Assembly: GCF_014170375.1 (NCBI RefSeq)
Contig: NZ_LZZW01000002.1
Span: 38,465-102,464 of the forward strand
Length of the DNA: 64,000 nt
Source: Variovorax sp. UMC13
Lineage (GTDB): Bacteria; Pseudomonadota; Gammaproteobacteria; Burkholderiales; Burkholderiaceae_C
Direction: 5' to 3'
A program made the position numbers and the translations under genes. Below the pieces are notes generated by a model. The model had not been told where the DNA came from and ran no database searches. It saw nothing but the letters and a program-made list of their open reading frames with translations. Numbering within the stretch: the first letter of the stretch is position 1; each line of letters opens with the position of its first letter. This document shows, piece after piece, positions 8,879 to 17,362 of this stretch.

Positions 8879-11068
8879 GTGAACCCTTCCCTCCTGCCCG
8901 AATTCCTCCCCTCCCATCACAACCTGTGGGCCGTCGCCGCCTCGGTGCTGATCGCGATGCTCGCGTCCTACGTGGCGCTCGACCTCGCGCGGCGCGTGCG
9001 CCAGTCGGACGGCCGGCTCCACGCCATCTGGTGGGTCGCCGGCTCCCTCACGCTGGGCACCGGCATCTGGTCGATGCATTTCGTCGGCATGCTGGGCTTC
9101 TCGCTGCCGATCGACTTGGGCTTCACCGTGGGCGCCACGCTGGCCTCCTGGATCGCCGCCGTGGGCGCCTCCGGCATCGCGCTGTGGGTCGCGAGCCAGG
9201 GGCGCTACGGGCCCCTGCGACTGGTGCTGGCGTCGGTGGCCATGGGGGCCGGCATCTGCGCCATGCACTACATCGGCATGGCCGCGCTCGACATGGCGCC
9301 GGGCATCGTCTGGCATGCGCCGACGGTCGCGCTGTCGGCCGCGATCGCGATCGGCGCCTCGGCGGCCTCGCTGCTGATCTTCAAGCACCTCGGCGATGCG
9401 GCGCCCGAGCGGCGGGTGCCGCTGCAGCTGCTGGCCGCGCTGGTGATGGGCCTGGCCATCTGCGGCATGCACTACACCGGCATGGCGGCCGCGGCCTTCC
9501 CGGCCGGCTCGGTCTGCCTGAGCACCGACGCGCTGCAGGGCACCGGGCTCACCACCGTGGTCGGGCTCGCGACGAGCATCCTGCTGCTGGGCACGTTGTT
9601 CACCTCGACGCTGGAAGCCCGCCTGCAGGTGGTGGCGCAGCGCCTCGCGCATTCGCTGCAGGAGGCCAACACCGAACTCACGCGCGCCAACCACGAGCTG
9701 CACCAGCGCGCCTTCACCGACGCGCTCACCGGCCTGCCGAACCGTGTGCTGTTCGAGGACCGCCTGCGCCACGCGCTGCTGCGCATGGGGCGCGCCAACC
9801 TGCTCAAGGTGGAGGAGCGGATCGCGGTGCTGTTCGTCGACCTCGACGGCTTCAAGCCCATCAACGATTCCTTCGGCCATGCGGCGGGCGACCACATCCT
9901 GCGCGCCACCGCCGACCGGCTGGTCCGGCTGGTGAAGGAAAGCGACACGGTCGCGCGCGTGGGCGGCGACGAGTTCCTGATCCTGCTGGAGGGGGTGCGC
10001 GACGACGCCGAATGCGCGCAGGCCGCGAACAAGGTGCTGCGCGCGCTGTCCGAGCCCTTCAGCATCATGGGCAAGCAGCTGCAGATCGCCTGCTCGATCG
10101 GCATCGTGCTGCACCCCGACCAGGGCGAGCCGGACAAGCTGGTGTCGAACGCCGACGCCGCCATGTACGCCGCCAAGCGCGCGGGCGGCGGCAACTACGC
10201 GATGTTCGAATCGTCCATGGGCGCCGATGCCTCGCAGCAGCTCGAGCTGCAGAGCGACCTGCGGCAGGCGCTCGTGCTCAAGCAGTTCGAGCTCTACTAC
10301 CAGCCCAAGATCGACGGCCGCAGCACGCGCACCAGCGGCGTCGAAGCGCTGGTGCGCTGGAACCATCCGCAGCGCGGCCTGATCGCGCCGGTGCACTTCA
10401 TCGGCCTGGCCGAGCGCTTCGGCCTGATCGTGCGCCTGGGCGACTGGATCATCGACGAGGCCTGCCGCCAGATCGCGCAGTGGCAATCGCAGGGCATGAC
10501 GATGTCGGTGGCGGTGAACCTGTCGGTGATGCAGCTGCGCGAGGCCGACTTCGCCGACCGCGTGGGGCAGGCGCTGGCGCGGCATGGCGTGCCGGCCTCG
10601 CTGCTGCTGTGCGAGATCACCGAGTCGCTGGCAATGGAGGACTTCCGCGCCACCGAACGCACGATCGCGGGGCTGGCGCGCATCGGCGTCTTCCTCTCGA
10701 TCGACGACTTCGGCACCGGCTACTCGAGCCTGAGCCACCTGCGCCAGCTGCCGGCGCGCCAGGTCAAGATCGACCGCAGCTTCGTGCAGGACCTCGAAAC
10801 GCAGGAGGACGCGCGCGCGGTGGTCGATGCGGTGATCCGCCTGGCCCATGCGCTGGGCCTGGGCGTGGTGGCCGAAGGGGTGGAGACGCAGGCGCAGCGC
10901 GACCTGCTGCTGGCCATGGGCTGCGACGAGCTGCAGGGCTTCTTCTATGCGAAGCCGATGGATGCCTCGGCGCTGCTCGACTGGTTCGGCACGCGCAAGA
11001 TCGGCGACGCGGGCGGCCTGGGTGCCGCCGCCGGCCAGCGTCTTGCGCCGGCCCTGCCGCGGGCTTAG
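8879..11068 (+). CDS. MHYT-GGDEF-EAL cyclic-di-GMP signalling protein
   Basis: Bifunctional-type cyclic-di-GMP turnover protein in the inner membrane, 729 residues from a GTG start. The N-terminal ~250 residues form a seven-helix MHYT sensor with three motif copies (MHFVGM, MHYIGM, MHYTGM), a proposed metal or gas sensor. A diguanylate cyclase domain follows with an intact GGDEF at 362-366, then a phosphodiesterase domain with EAL beginning at E489, plus DDFGTGYSS and the metal-binding region near IDRSFV. Both catalytic signatures are kept, so synthesis, hydrolysis or both are possible. The start is uncertain: no good ribosome binding site, and another GTG lies 27 bp upstream. Its stop overlaps the convergent lipoprotein stop by two bases. 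Confidence 0.92.
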   Translation: MNPSLLPEFLPSHHNLWAVAASVLIAMLASYVALDLARRVRQSDGRLHAIWWVAGSLTLGTGIWSMHFVGMLGFSLPIDLGFTVGATLASWIAAVGASGIALWVASQGRYGPLRLVLASVAMGAGICAMHYIGMAALDMAPGIVWHAPTVALSAAIAIGASAASLLIFKHLGDAAPERRVPLQLLAALVMGLAICGMHYTGMAAAAFPAGSVCLSTDALQGTGLTTVVGLATSILLLGTLFTSTLEARLQVVAQRLAHSLQEANTELTRANHELHQRAFTDALTGLPNRVLFEDRLRHALLRMGRANLLKVEERIAVLFVDLDGFKPINDSFGHAAGDHILRATADRLVRLVKESDTVARVGGDEFLILLEGVRDDAECAQAANKVLRALSEPFSIMGKQLQIACSIGIVLHPDQGEPDKLVSNADAAMYAAKRAGGGNYAMFESSMGADASQQLELQSDLRQALVLKQFELYYQPKIDGRSTRTSGVEALVRWNHPQRGLIAPVHFIGLAERFGLIVRLGDWIIDEACRQIAQWQSQGMTMSVAVNLSVMQLREADFADRVGQALARHGVPASLLLCEITESLAMEDFRATERTIAGLARIGVFLSIDDFGTGYSSLSHLRQLPARQVKIDRSFVQDLETQEDARAVVDAVIRLAHALGLGVVAEGVETQAQRDLLLAMGCDELQGFFYAKPMDASALLDWFGTRKIGDAGGLGAAAGQRLAPALPRA

Positions 11069-11580
11069 CGCGCCGCGCCGCTGAGGTAGGGCTCGGGGTT
11101 CACGGCCGTGCCGTTCTTGCGGATCTCGAAGTGCAGCTTCACGCGGTCGGCGTCGCTCTGGCCCATCTCGGCGATCTTCTGGCCCTGGCGCACGATCTGG
11201 TTCTCCTTGACCACGATGGCCCGGTTGTGGGCATAGGCCGTGAGGAAGGTCTCGTTGTGCTTGATGATCACCATGTTGCCGTAGCCGCGCAGCTGGCCGC
11301 CCACGAAGACCACGCGGCCGTCGGCCGCGGCGACGATCGGGTCGCCCGCGTTGCCCGCGATGTCGAGCCCCTTGTTGCGGTTGCCGTCGAAGCGCGCCAG
11401 CGTGGCGCCGGGCGCGGGACGGATGAAGGTCGCCTTGGCCTGCGGCGCCGCGGCCGGGGCCGATTTGCCCGGGCCCGGGGTGGGCGTGGTGGTGCAGGCC
11501 AGCAGGCCGAACGCGGCGAGGGCCGCGAGGCCGCCGCGCAGCACGGTGCGCAGGGAGGGGAGTGAAATGGAACGGGACAT
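11065..11580 (-). CDS. NlpD-like M23 (LytM-fold) lipoprotein without LysM
   Basis: Small lipoprotein, 171 residues, with a lipobox LLAC (lipidated C29) and a single C-terminal LytM/M23 domain. The sequence NKGLDIAG, RGYGNMVIIKH and LHFEIRKNGTAVNP closely follows the NlpD family. The first zinc-ligand His of active M23 peptidases is replaced (NKGLD instead of HxGxD), as in enterobacterial NlpD, which does not cut peptidoglycan but activates the amidase AmiC. By analogy this should be an amidase activator acting at the septum. It lacks the LysM domain that full NlpD carries. It is the last gene of the minus-strand run, 44 bp after the ABC exporter. Confidence 0.85.
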   Translation of the reverse strand: MSRSISLPSLRTVLRGGLAALAAFGLLACTTTPTPGPGKSAPAAAPQAKATFIRPAPGATLARFDGNRNKGLDIAGNAGDPIVAAADGRVVFVGGQLRGYGNMVIIKHNETFLTAYAHNRAIVVKENQIVRQGQKIAEMGQSDADRVKLHFEIRKNGTAVNPEPYLSGAAR

Positions 11581-11624
11581 GGGCCGATTGGAACGCATTC
11601 GCCCCCGAGGGTTCCCCCAAGGCC

Positions 11625-13409
11625 CTAGTTCGGCGCAACCATGCGTTGCAGCAGCGGCTGGCGGGCCAGCACGGCCTCGCGCGGGCCGGCATCGAGCACC
11701 CGGCCGGCTTCCATCAGCACCACGGTGTCGAAGCGATCGAGCAGGCTCAGCCGGTGGATCGAGGCCACCACGCAGGCTTCGGGGAAGGCGTTGGCGATGC
11801 GCTCGAGCACGCGGGCCTCGGTGGCCGCGTCGAGCGCGCTGGTAGGCTCGTCGAGCAGCAGCAGCGTGCTGCCTTGGGCCGCGAGCACGCCGCGCGCCAG
11901 ACACAGCCGCTGGCGCTGGCCGCCCGAGAGGTTGAAGCCGCGCTCCGACAGGGGTGTGTCGAGGCTGCCCTGCGTGGCCGCCAGCACCTCGTCGAAGGCG
12001 CTGGCATGCAGCGCGGCGAGCAGGGCCGCGTCGTCGCCGGGCCGGCCGAAGGTGAGGTTCTCGCGCACGCTGGCCTCGAACACCTCGGTCTCCTGCGGGA
12101 TCAGGGTGGCGATCTGGCGCAGCCGGCCCCAGTCGGCTGGCTGGCCGTCGAAGGCCAGCGTGCCGGCCTGCGGTGCGTAGAGGCCGGCCAGCAGCCGCAG
12201 CAGCGTGCTCTTGCCGCCGCCGCTGGGGCCCACCAGCGCCACGCGCTGGCCGCGGCGCAGCGTGAGCGCCACCTCGTGCAAGCCGCTGCGCACGGTCTCG
12301 CCTTCGACCGGCTCGCCGCGCCGCGCGTAGTCCCAGCGCAGGCCGTCCACCGCGAGCTGCGACCAGCGCGTGCCGGCGTCGATGCGCTCGTGCGCGGGCA
12401 CCTGCTCGGGCGGCGTGGTCAGCGCGGGGCCGTGCGGCGCTTCCCAGATCGGCGCCGCGCTGCCGTAGTCGGTGTGCATGCGCGCGAAGAACTGGAAGTT
12501 GGCCGCCATCGACGACACCACGCCGGCCGCCTGCTGCGCGTACTGGTAGATCATGAACACCGAGCCCAGCAGCACCGCCTGGCCCGGCGTGCGCGACTGC
12601 CACACGTACAGCACCACCAGGCCCCAGGTCAGCATCAGGCCCAGCATGTCGACGGTGAACCACTTGCCTTCGTTGAGCACCACGGTGCGCTTGAGCGGCA
12701 CCGAGATGGCCGCCATGCGCGCGCGCAGCAGCAGGCGCGAGGCGCCTTGCAGCCGCAAGCCGATCACGGTCGAGGTGTTGCCGACAAAGTCCAGCAGCGC
12801 GGCCACGTAGCGCCGGTCGGCGTCGTTCTCGGTGCGCGCGAGCCGCATCAGCGCGCGGTCGATGCGCAGGATGATCAGGCCGATCACCACATAGCCCGCG
12901 AGCGCGGTGATGCCGCTGCTGCGCGACAGCAGCGTCAGCGCCACCAGCGGGCCGACGATGTTGACCACGTTGGTGAGCCAGATGAACTGGTTCTGCGCGA
13001 AGTCCGAGAGCGCGCGGCTGGCCTGGTGCACGCGGTGCTGCAGCTCGCCCGAATGGTGCCCGTCGTGCCAGACCAGCGGCGCCGACGCCAGCCGCACATA
13101 GAGCTGGTCGGCCAGCGATTCGCGCACCCTGACGCCGACGTTGCGCTCGAGGATGCGGCCCGGGCCGTGCAGCATCCAGGAGAACAGGTAGACGCCGGTC
13201 AGCGTGGCGATCCAGCCGCCCGAGCCGCGCAGGTCGCCGCGTTGCAATGCGTTGATGGCCTGGCCCGCGAGGTAGGGCAGGGTCAGCTTGACCAACTGCG
13301 AGCCGGTGAGCAGCGCGGTCGCGCCCAGCAATTGCCCGCGCGCGCCTTCGGCGAAGCGCCACAGCGCGGCATAGAGTTCGCGGACGGCGTTGCCGGGGGC
13401 TGTGGTCAT
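11625..13409 (-). CDS. ABC exporter half-transporter (permease + ATPase)
   Basis: MsbA/LmrA-type half-transporter of 594 residues that would work as a homodimer in the inner membrane. Residues ~1-310 form the six-helix exporter membrane domain; residues ~350-590 form the ATPase. ATPase motifs: Walker A GPSGGGKST with K400, signature LSGGQRQ, Walker B LLLLDEPTSALD and H-loop ASIHR. The substrate cannot be read from the sequence; lipid, peptide or drug export are all possible. It starts 19 bp after creA in the same direction. Confidence 0.88.
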   Translation of the reverse strand: MTTAPGNAVRELYAALWRFAEGARGQLLGATALLTGSQLVKLTLPYLAGQAINALQRGDLRGSGGWIATLTGVYLFSWMLHGPGRILERNVGVRVRESLADQLYVRLASAPLVWHDGHHSGELQHRVHQASRALSDFAQNQFIWLTNVVNIVGPLVALTLLSRSSGITALAGYVVIGLIILRIDRALMRLARTENDADRRYVAALLDFVGNTSTVIGLRLQGASRLLLRARMAAISVPLKRTVVLNEGKWFTVDMLGLMLTWGLVVLYVWQSRTPGQAVLLGSVFMIYQYAQQAAGVVSSMAANFQFFARMHTDYGSAAPIWEAPHGPALTTPPEQVPAHERIDAGTRWSQLAVDGLRWDYARRGEPVEGETVRSGLHEVALTLRRGQRVALVGPSGGGKSTLLRLLAGLYAPQAGTLAFDGQPADWGRLRQIATLIPQETEVFEASVRENLTFGRPGDDAALLAALHASAFDEVLAATQGSLDTPLSERGFNLSGGQRQRLCLARGVLAAQGSTLLLLDEPTSALDAATEARVLERIANAFPEACVVASIHRLSLLDRFDTVVLMEAGRVLDAGPREAVLARQPLLQRMVAPN

Positions 13410-13428
13410 CCGTGCGGGTTCGCTTCGT

Positions 13429-13902
13429 CTACTTCAGGGGAATCGGCGTGGCCCGGTCGACCGGCACCGCGGTCACGCTGTTCTGCGGCGAGCCCTCGAC
13501 CAGCCGGTCGGAGTAGCTCAGGTAGACCAGCGTGTTGCGCTTGGCGTCGACCATGCGCACCACGCGCAGGCGCTTGAACATGATCGACTGGCGCTCGCTG
13601 AAGATCTCGTCGCGCTTTTTGATCGGCTCGGTGAAGCTCACTGGGCCGACCTGGCGGCAGGCGATCGAGGCCTCGGCCTTGTCCTCGGCCAGGCCGAAGG
13701 CGCCCTTGACGCCACCGGTCTTGGCGCGCGAGACATAGCAGGTCACGCCGGCGACCTGCGGGTCGTCGTAGGCCTCGACCACGATCTTGTGGTCGGGGCC
13801 GATGAGCTTGAAGACCGTGTCGACCTCGCCCACCTGCTCGGCGCCGGCCGTGCAGGCGGCGATGGCGCCGAAGAGAACGAAGGCGAGGCGTTGGGTCTTC
13901 AT
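13429..13902 (-). CDS. creA: CreA family periplasmic protein
   Basis: Exported protein of the CreA family, whose function is unknown; 157 residues from the ATG at 13902. The signal peptide covers about residues 1-20 (hydrophobic LAFVLFGAIAACTAGA). Family hallmarks are GPDHKIVVEAYDDP, VTCYVSRAKTGG and the acidic LAEDKAEASIACR, with two Cys that could pair. An in-frame TTG at 13914 would add four residues and overlap the upstream Nudix stop; ATG is preferred because the signal peptide then begins MKTQR. It lies 8 bp after the Nudix gene and is presumably cotranscribed. Confidence 0.88.
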   Translation of the reverse strand: MKTQRLAFVLFGAIAACTAGAEQVGEVDTVFKLIGPDHKIVVEAYDDPQVAGVTCYVSRAKTGGVKGAFGLAEDKAEASIACRQVGPVSFTEPIKKRDEIFSERQSIMFKRLRVVRMVDAKRNTLVYLSYSDRLVEGSPQNSVTAVPVDRATPIPLK

Positions 13903-13910
13903 GAAGAGGT

Positions 13911-14465
13911 TCAAGTGATGTCCAGGGTGTGCACGCGGTCGAAATTGCCGCGCCGACGGTCGTCGAAATAGCAGCGCAGCGCCTCGCGCACCGTGCGGAA
14001 GGCGATCTCGTCCCAGGGAATCTCTTCCTCGGTGAAGAGCTTCGCCTCGATGGTCTCGTGGCCCGGGTCGAACACGTCGTCGAGCAGGCGCGCGCGGTAG
14101 AACAGGTGGACCTGGCCCACGCGGATCACGCTCATCACGGCGAACAGGCCTTCGATCTCGAAGTGCGCGCCGGCCTCTTCATCGGTCTCGCGCGCGGCGC
14201 CCTGGGCCGTCGATTCGTTGAGTTCCATGAAACCGGCCGGCAGCGTCCACTTGCCCCAGCGCGGTTCGATGTTGCGCTTGCACAGCAGCACGCGCTCGCC
14301 CAGCACGGGGATGGTGCCCACCACGTTGACCGGGTTCTCGTAGTGGATGGTGTGGCAGGCCGGGCACACGGCGCGCTCGCGTGTGTCGCCGTCGTCGGGC
14401 ACGCGGTAGACCACGGCGGTGCCGCAGTTCTTGCAGTGCTTGATGGGAAGGTGGATGACGCTCAT
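13911..14465 (-). CDS. Nudix hydrolase with N-terminal zinc ribbon
   Basis: Cytoplasmic Nudix pyrophosphohydrolase, 184 residues. Two CxxC pairs at the N-terminus (CKNCG and CPACH) make a zinc ribbon. The Nudix box is complete: G-x5-E-x7-REx2EExG around GFMELNE...RETDEEAG. This arrangement (zinc ribbon plus PVNVVGTIPVL and WTLPAGFMELNES) is typical of the ADP-ribose/NADH-type Nudix proteins common in proteobacteria; the substrate is not certain. The start lies 3 bp after the FAH-family stop, so the two are translationally close. Confidence 0.88.
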   Translation of the reverse strand: MSVIHLPIKHCKNCGTAVVYRVPDDGDTRERAVCPACHTIHYENPVNVVGTIPVLGERVLLCKRNIEPRWGKWTLPAGFMELNESTAQGAARETDEEAGAHFEIEGLFAVMSVIRVGQVHLFYRARLLDDVFDPGHETIEAKLFTEEEIPWDEIAFRTVREALRCYFDDRRRGNFDRVHTLDIT

Positions 14466-14468
14466 CGC

Positions 14469-15170
14469 TCAGACGATCTTCACGGTGAGGGTCGGCAGGC
14501 CGGCCACGGTGCCGACCAGCGTGTCGCCCGCGACCACCGCGGTCACGCCCTCGGGCGTGCCGGTGAAGATCAGGTCGCCGGGCTGCAGCTCCCAGGCGGC
14601 CGACAGGTGCTCGATGGTCTCGGCGATGTTCCAGATCAGCTTGCTCACCGTGCTGCGCTGGCGGTCGCTGCCGTTGACCTGCAGCGCGATCTCGGCGTTG
14701 GGTGCGTCGCCGGCCTCAGCCACGGGCACGATCGGGCCGATGGGCGCGCTCTGCTCGAAGCTCTTGCCGATGTCCCAGGGGCGGCCCTGCTTCTTCATCT
14801 CGCCCTGCAGGTCGCGCCGGGTCATGTCCAGGCCCACGGCATAGCCGAAGATGTGTTTTTGCGCATCGGCCGCGGCGATGTTCTTGCCACCGGTGCCGAT
14901 GGCCACCACCAGCTCGATCTCGTGGTGCAGGTTGTGGGTGAGCGAAGGGTAGGCCATGGTGCCGGTCTGGCCGGCATCGACCACCACCACCGCGTCGGCC
15001 GGCTTCATGAAGAAGAAGGGCGGCTCGCGGCCGGTGAAGCCCATTTCCTTGGCATGTTCCTCGTAGTTGCGGCCCACGCAGTAGATGCGGTGCACCGGGA
15101 AGCGGGCGGGCTGGCCGGCGACGGGGATGCTGACCACGGCCGGCGCGGGGAAAACGTACTCGGAAGCCAT
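14469..15170 (-). CDS. FAH-family hydrolase (fumarylpyruvate/acylpyruvate hydrolase type)
   Basis: Fumarylacetoacetate hydrolase superfamily enzyme of 233 residues, the short FAHD1/fumarylpyruvate hydrolase type. Visible features: substrate-entry motif CVGRNYEEHAKEMG, divalent-metal ligands in HHEIELVV (E-x-E) and GLDMTRRDLQ (Asp), and the GDLIFTGTPEGV C-terminal motif. It would hydrolyse fumarylpyruvate (gentisate route) or another acylpyruvate. A porin and a maleylacetoacetate/maleylpyruvate isomerase lie just upstream, supporting an aromatic catabolic role; specificity is inference. It heads the minus-strand run that continues to the NlpD-like gene. Confidence 0.85.
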   Translation of the reverse strand: MASEYVFPAPAVVSIPVAGQPARFPVHRIYCVGRNYEEHAKEMGFTGREPPFFFMKPADAVVVVDAGQTGTMAYPSLTHNLHHEIELVVAIGTGGKNIAAADAQKHIFGYAVGLDMTRRDLQGEMKKQGRPWDIGKSFEQSAPIGPIVPVAEAGDAPNAEIALQVNGSDRQRSTVSKLIWNIAETIEHLSAAWELQPGDLIFTGTPEGVTAVVAGDTLVGTVAGLPTLTVKIV

Positions 15171-15299
15171 TTGCTTGTTCGTCCTTTGAAGCGAGAACGG
15201 CAGTTTGCCAGAGGCGCAACGAAGACGTGCCGCGGCGCCCCTTCGCAGGGACGGCGCGGCACGCGTCAGGTCAGGGCCCGTGGAGGCCGCTGGCGGGGA

Positions 15300-16361
15300 T
15301 CAGAAGCTGTGGCGCAGGCCCAGTTCGTAGCCGGTCACGCTGCTGCCCAGCGCGATGGTCGGGCTGGCCAGCGAGGACGAGGACACGGCCAGGCCGCGGT
15401 TCGCGCGGTCGTCGTTGCTCACGCGGGCGATGGTGCCGTAGACCTGGGTGCGCTTGGACAGGTTGTAGCCGTAGCCCAGCGCGAACTTGTCCGAGTCGGC
15501 GTTGTCGATGTCCTTGCGCTGGAAGTGGCTGTAGGCCGCGCGGATCTCGCCGGCGCCCACGGGCACGGTCACACCCACGCCCAGCAGGTCGACGCGGCGG
15601 CCGTTGCCCTTCTCGCTGGCGTACACGATCATGGGCTTGGCGACGCCGAAGTTGTACGAGGCGCCGATGTTGGTCGACTTGTAGTCCACGCCCACGGCAG
15701 TGGTGCCGCCGCGCGTCTCGCCGTAGCCCAGGGTCACGTTCAGCGGGCCCGAACCGTAGCCCAGGCGCAGGGCGACCGAGTCGCGCAGCGTGTCGTTGGC
15801 CACGTTCGAGACCTGTTCGCCGAAGGCGTACTGGACCTGGCCGTAGAAGCCGCCCAGCGTGGCGGGCAGCAGGTAGTTGATGCCGTTGCTGGTGCGCTTG
15901 GGCGCGCTGCCTTCGGGCGTGCCGACCGCCGAGGAGGCGCTGCCGACCAGGTTCGAGCCGCCGATGCCGCCCACGCCGACGTCGCCGAAGGGATCGAAGG
16001 TCTCGATGTTGAGGTAGGCCGGCGACTTGTCGCGGCCCAGGCGCAGCTCGCCCAGTTCGTTGGTCGACAGGCTCACGGTCGAGCGGCGGTCGAAGGACAG
16101 GCCGGCGCTGTTGCCGTTGTCGACGTTGATGCCGGCTTCGAGCCAGAAGCCCGCGGCCAGGCCGCCGCCGAGGTCCTCGACGCCGCGGAAGCCCAGGCGG
16201 CTGCTCGACTGGCCGCCGTTGGCCAGGCCGGTGATGCTGGAATTGTCGGCCTTGATGTGGGCCAGCGAGGCGTCGAGCACACCGAAGAGCTGGACGTTGG
16301 ATTGGGCGAAGGCGCCGGCGGCGGCGGTCAGGGCCGCGATGGCGACGAGAGTGTTTTTCAT
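15300..16361 (-). CDS. Gram-negative general porin (Burkholderiales OmpC-like)
   Basis: Trimeric outer-membrane porin of 353 residues. A classic signal peptide, MKNTLVAIAALTAAAGAFA, precedes the mature start QSNVQLFGVLD. The body shows alternating beta-strand patterns, the RLGFRGVEDLGGGL motif seen in betaproteobacterial porins, and a terminal Phe (LGLRHSF), the outer-membrane assembly signal. Its place between an FAH-family hydrolase and a maleylpyruvate/maleylacetoacetate isomerase suggests uptake of an aromatic acid, but this is context only. About 230 bp of noncoding sequence separates it from the divergent isomerase. Confidence 0.92.
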   Translation of the reverse strand: MKNTLVAIAALTAAAGAFAQSNVQLFGVLDASLAHIKADNSSITGLANGGQSSSRLGFRGVEDLGGGLAAGFWLEAGINVDNGNSAGLSFDRRSTVSLSTNELGELRLGRDKSPAYLNIETFDPFGDVGVGGIGGSNLVGSASSAVGTPEGSAPKRTSNGINYLLPATLGGFYGQVQYAFGEQVSNVANDTLRDSVALRLGYGSGPLNVTLGYGETRGGTTAVGVDYKSTNIGASYNFGVAKPMIVYASEKGNGRRVDLLGVGVTVPVGAGEIRAAYSHFQRKDIDNADSDKFALGYGYNLSKRTQVYGTIARVSNDDRANRGLAVSSSSLASPTIALGSSVTGYELGLRHSF

Positions 16362-16591
16362 GGAAGTCGTTTCTTCGTTGGGGGGATGCCGGCGGCTGCT
16401 TGCGCGGGGCGCCGGACATGCGCGTGGCGCCCGTTGCCGGGCGCCTTCCGATTAGAGAAACTTTGTGTGACAACTCAGGGTAAACCCGTGCGTCGAGGGG
16501 GTAAGCAAGGCGCTTCGTCATCGGGACGTGATAGGCCCTCGGGCCCGTGTGCCGGGGCCCCGCCGCGCAGGGGCCGCGATATGCTCGATGC

Positions 16592-17245
16592 ATGATGAAG
16601 CTGCACAACTACTTTCGCTCCTCCTCCTCGTACCGCGTGCGCATCGCGCTGAACCTCAAGGGCCTGGCCTACGACTACGTGCCGGTGCACATCGCGCGCG
16701 GCGAGAACCACCAGGCGCCGTTCAACACGCTGTCGGCCGACATGCTGGTGCCGGTGCTGGAAGAGGATGCGTCGTCGGGCGGCGAACTGTTCTCGCAGTC
16801 GATGGCGATCATCGAATACCTCGACGAACTGCACCCCGAGCCGCCGCTGCTGCCGCACGACCCGGTGGGCCGCCAGCGCGTGCGCGCACTGGCGCAGATG
16901 ATCGCCTGCGAGATCCACCCGATCAACAACCTGCGCGTGCTCAAGTACCTGGTGCGCGAGCTCAAGGTCGACGAGGCCGCCAAGAACGCCTGGTACCGCC
17001 ACTGGGTGCGCGACGGCCTCGAAGCCTTCGAGCGCCAGCTGGCACGCCTGCCCGCCAGCCTCTACTGCTACGGCAACACGCCCACGCTGGCCGACTGCTG
17101 CCTGGTGCCGCAGATCTTCAACGCCCAGCGTTTCGACGCCGACCTGAGCGGCCTGCCGCGCACGATGGCGGCGTATGAAGCGGCGATGCAGCTCGATGCG
17201 TTTCAACGCGCGCAACCTTCCCACTGCCCTGACGCAGAAACATGA
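16592..17245 (+). CDS. maiA: Maleylacetoacetate/maleylpyruvate isomerase (zeta-class GST)
   Basis: Zeta-class glutathione transferase of 217 residues, catalysing glutathione-dependent cis-trans isomerisation of maleylacetoacetate or maleylpyruvate. The active-site motif SSSSYRVRIALNLKG near residues 10-25 and the C-terminal TLADCCLVPQIFNAQRF are diagnostic. The start is the first of two adjacent ATGs (MMKLHNYF). The FAH-family hydrolase 1.4 kb away on the other strand would supply the next step. The gene symbol is by family; if the substrate is maleylpyruvate, the nagL name would fit better. Confidence 0.9.
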   Translation: MMKLHNYFRSSSSYRVRIALNLKGLAYDYVPVHIARGENHQAPFNTLSADMLVPVLEEDASSGGELFSQSMAIIEYLDELHPEPPLLPHDPVGRQRVRALAQMIACEIHPINNLRVLKYLVRELKVDEAAKNAWYRHWVRDGLEAFERQLARLPASLYCYGNTPTLADCCLVPQIFNAQRFDADLSGLPRTMAAYEAAMQLDAFQRAQPSHCPDAET

Positions 17246-17250
17246 CTCAC

Positions 17251-17324
17251 CCCCGATGCGCCTTCGGCGCCTCCCCCTCCAGGGGGCGATACCAGTGGCC
17301 CGGCGAAGCCGGTTCCACGGTATC
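17251..17324. repeat. Structured palindromic intergenic element
   Basis: Between maiA and pgeF lie three consecutive inverted repeats: GCGCC-TTC-GGCGC (17258-17270), CCCCCT-CC-AGGGGG (17273-17286), and a larger element bounded by GATACC (17288-17293) and GGTATC (17319-17324) with CCGGC-GAA-GCCGG (17300-17312) inside. The make-up resembles the short palindromic repeats scattered between genes in Comamonadaceae, but only one copy was noticed here. It may act as a transcript end or mRNA-stabilising structure after maiA. Confidence 0.6.
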
Positions 17325-17362
17325 TCTGGCGCAGATCCGTTCCGTGCTGATGCGGGTCGCCG

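Noticed and set aside
15227..15262. Inverted repeat GTGCCGCG/CGCGGCAC between the FAH-family gene and the porin.
   Set aside because: The loop is 20 bases long and no T tract follows, so it is too weak to be called a terminator.
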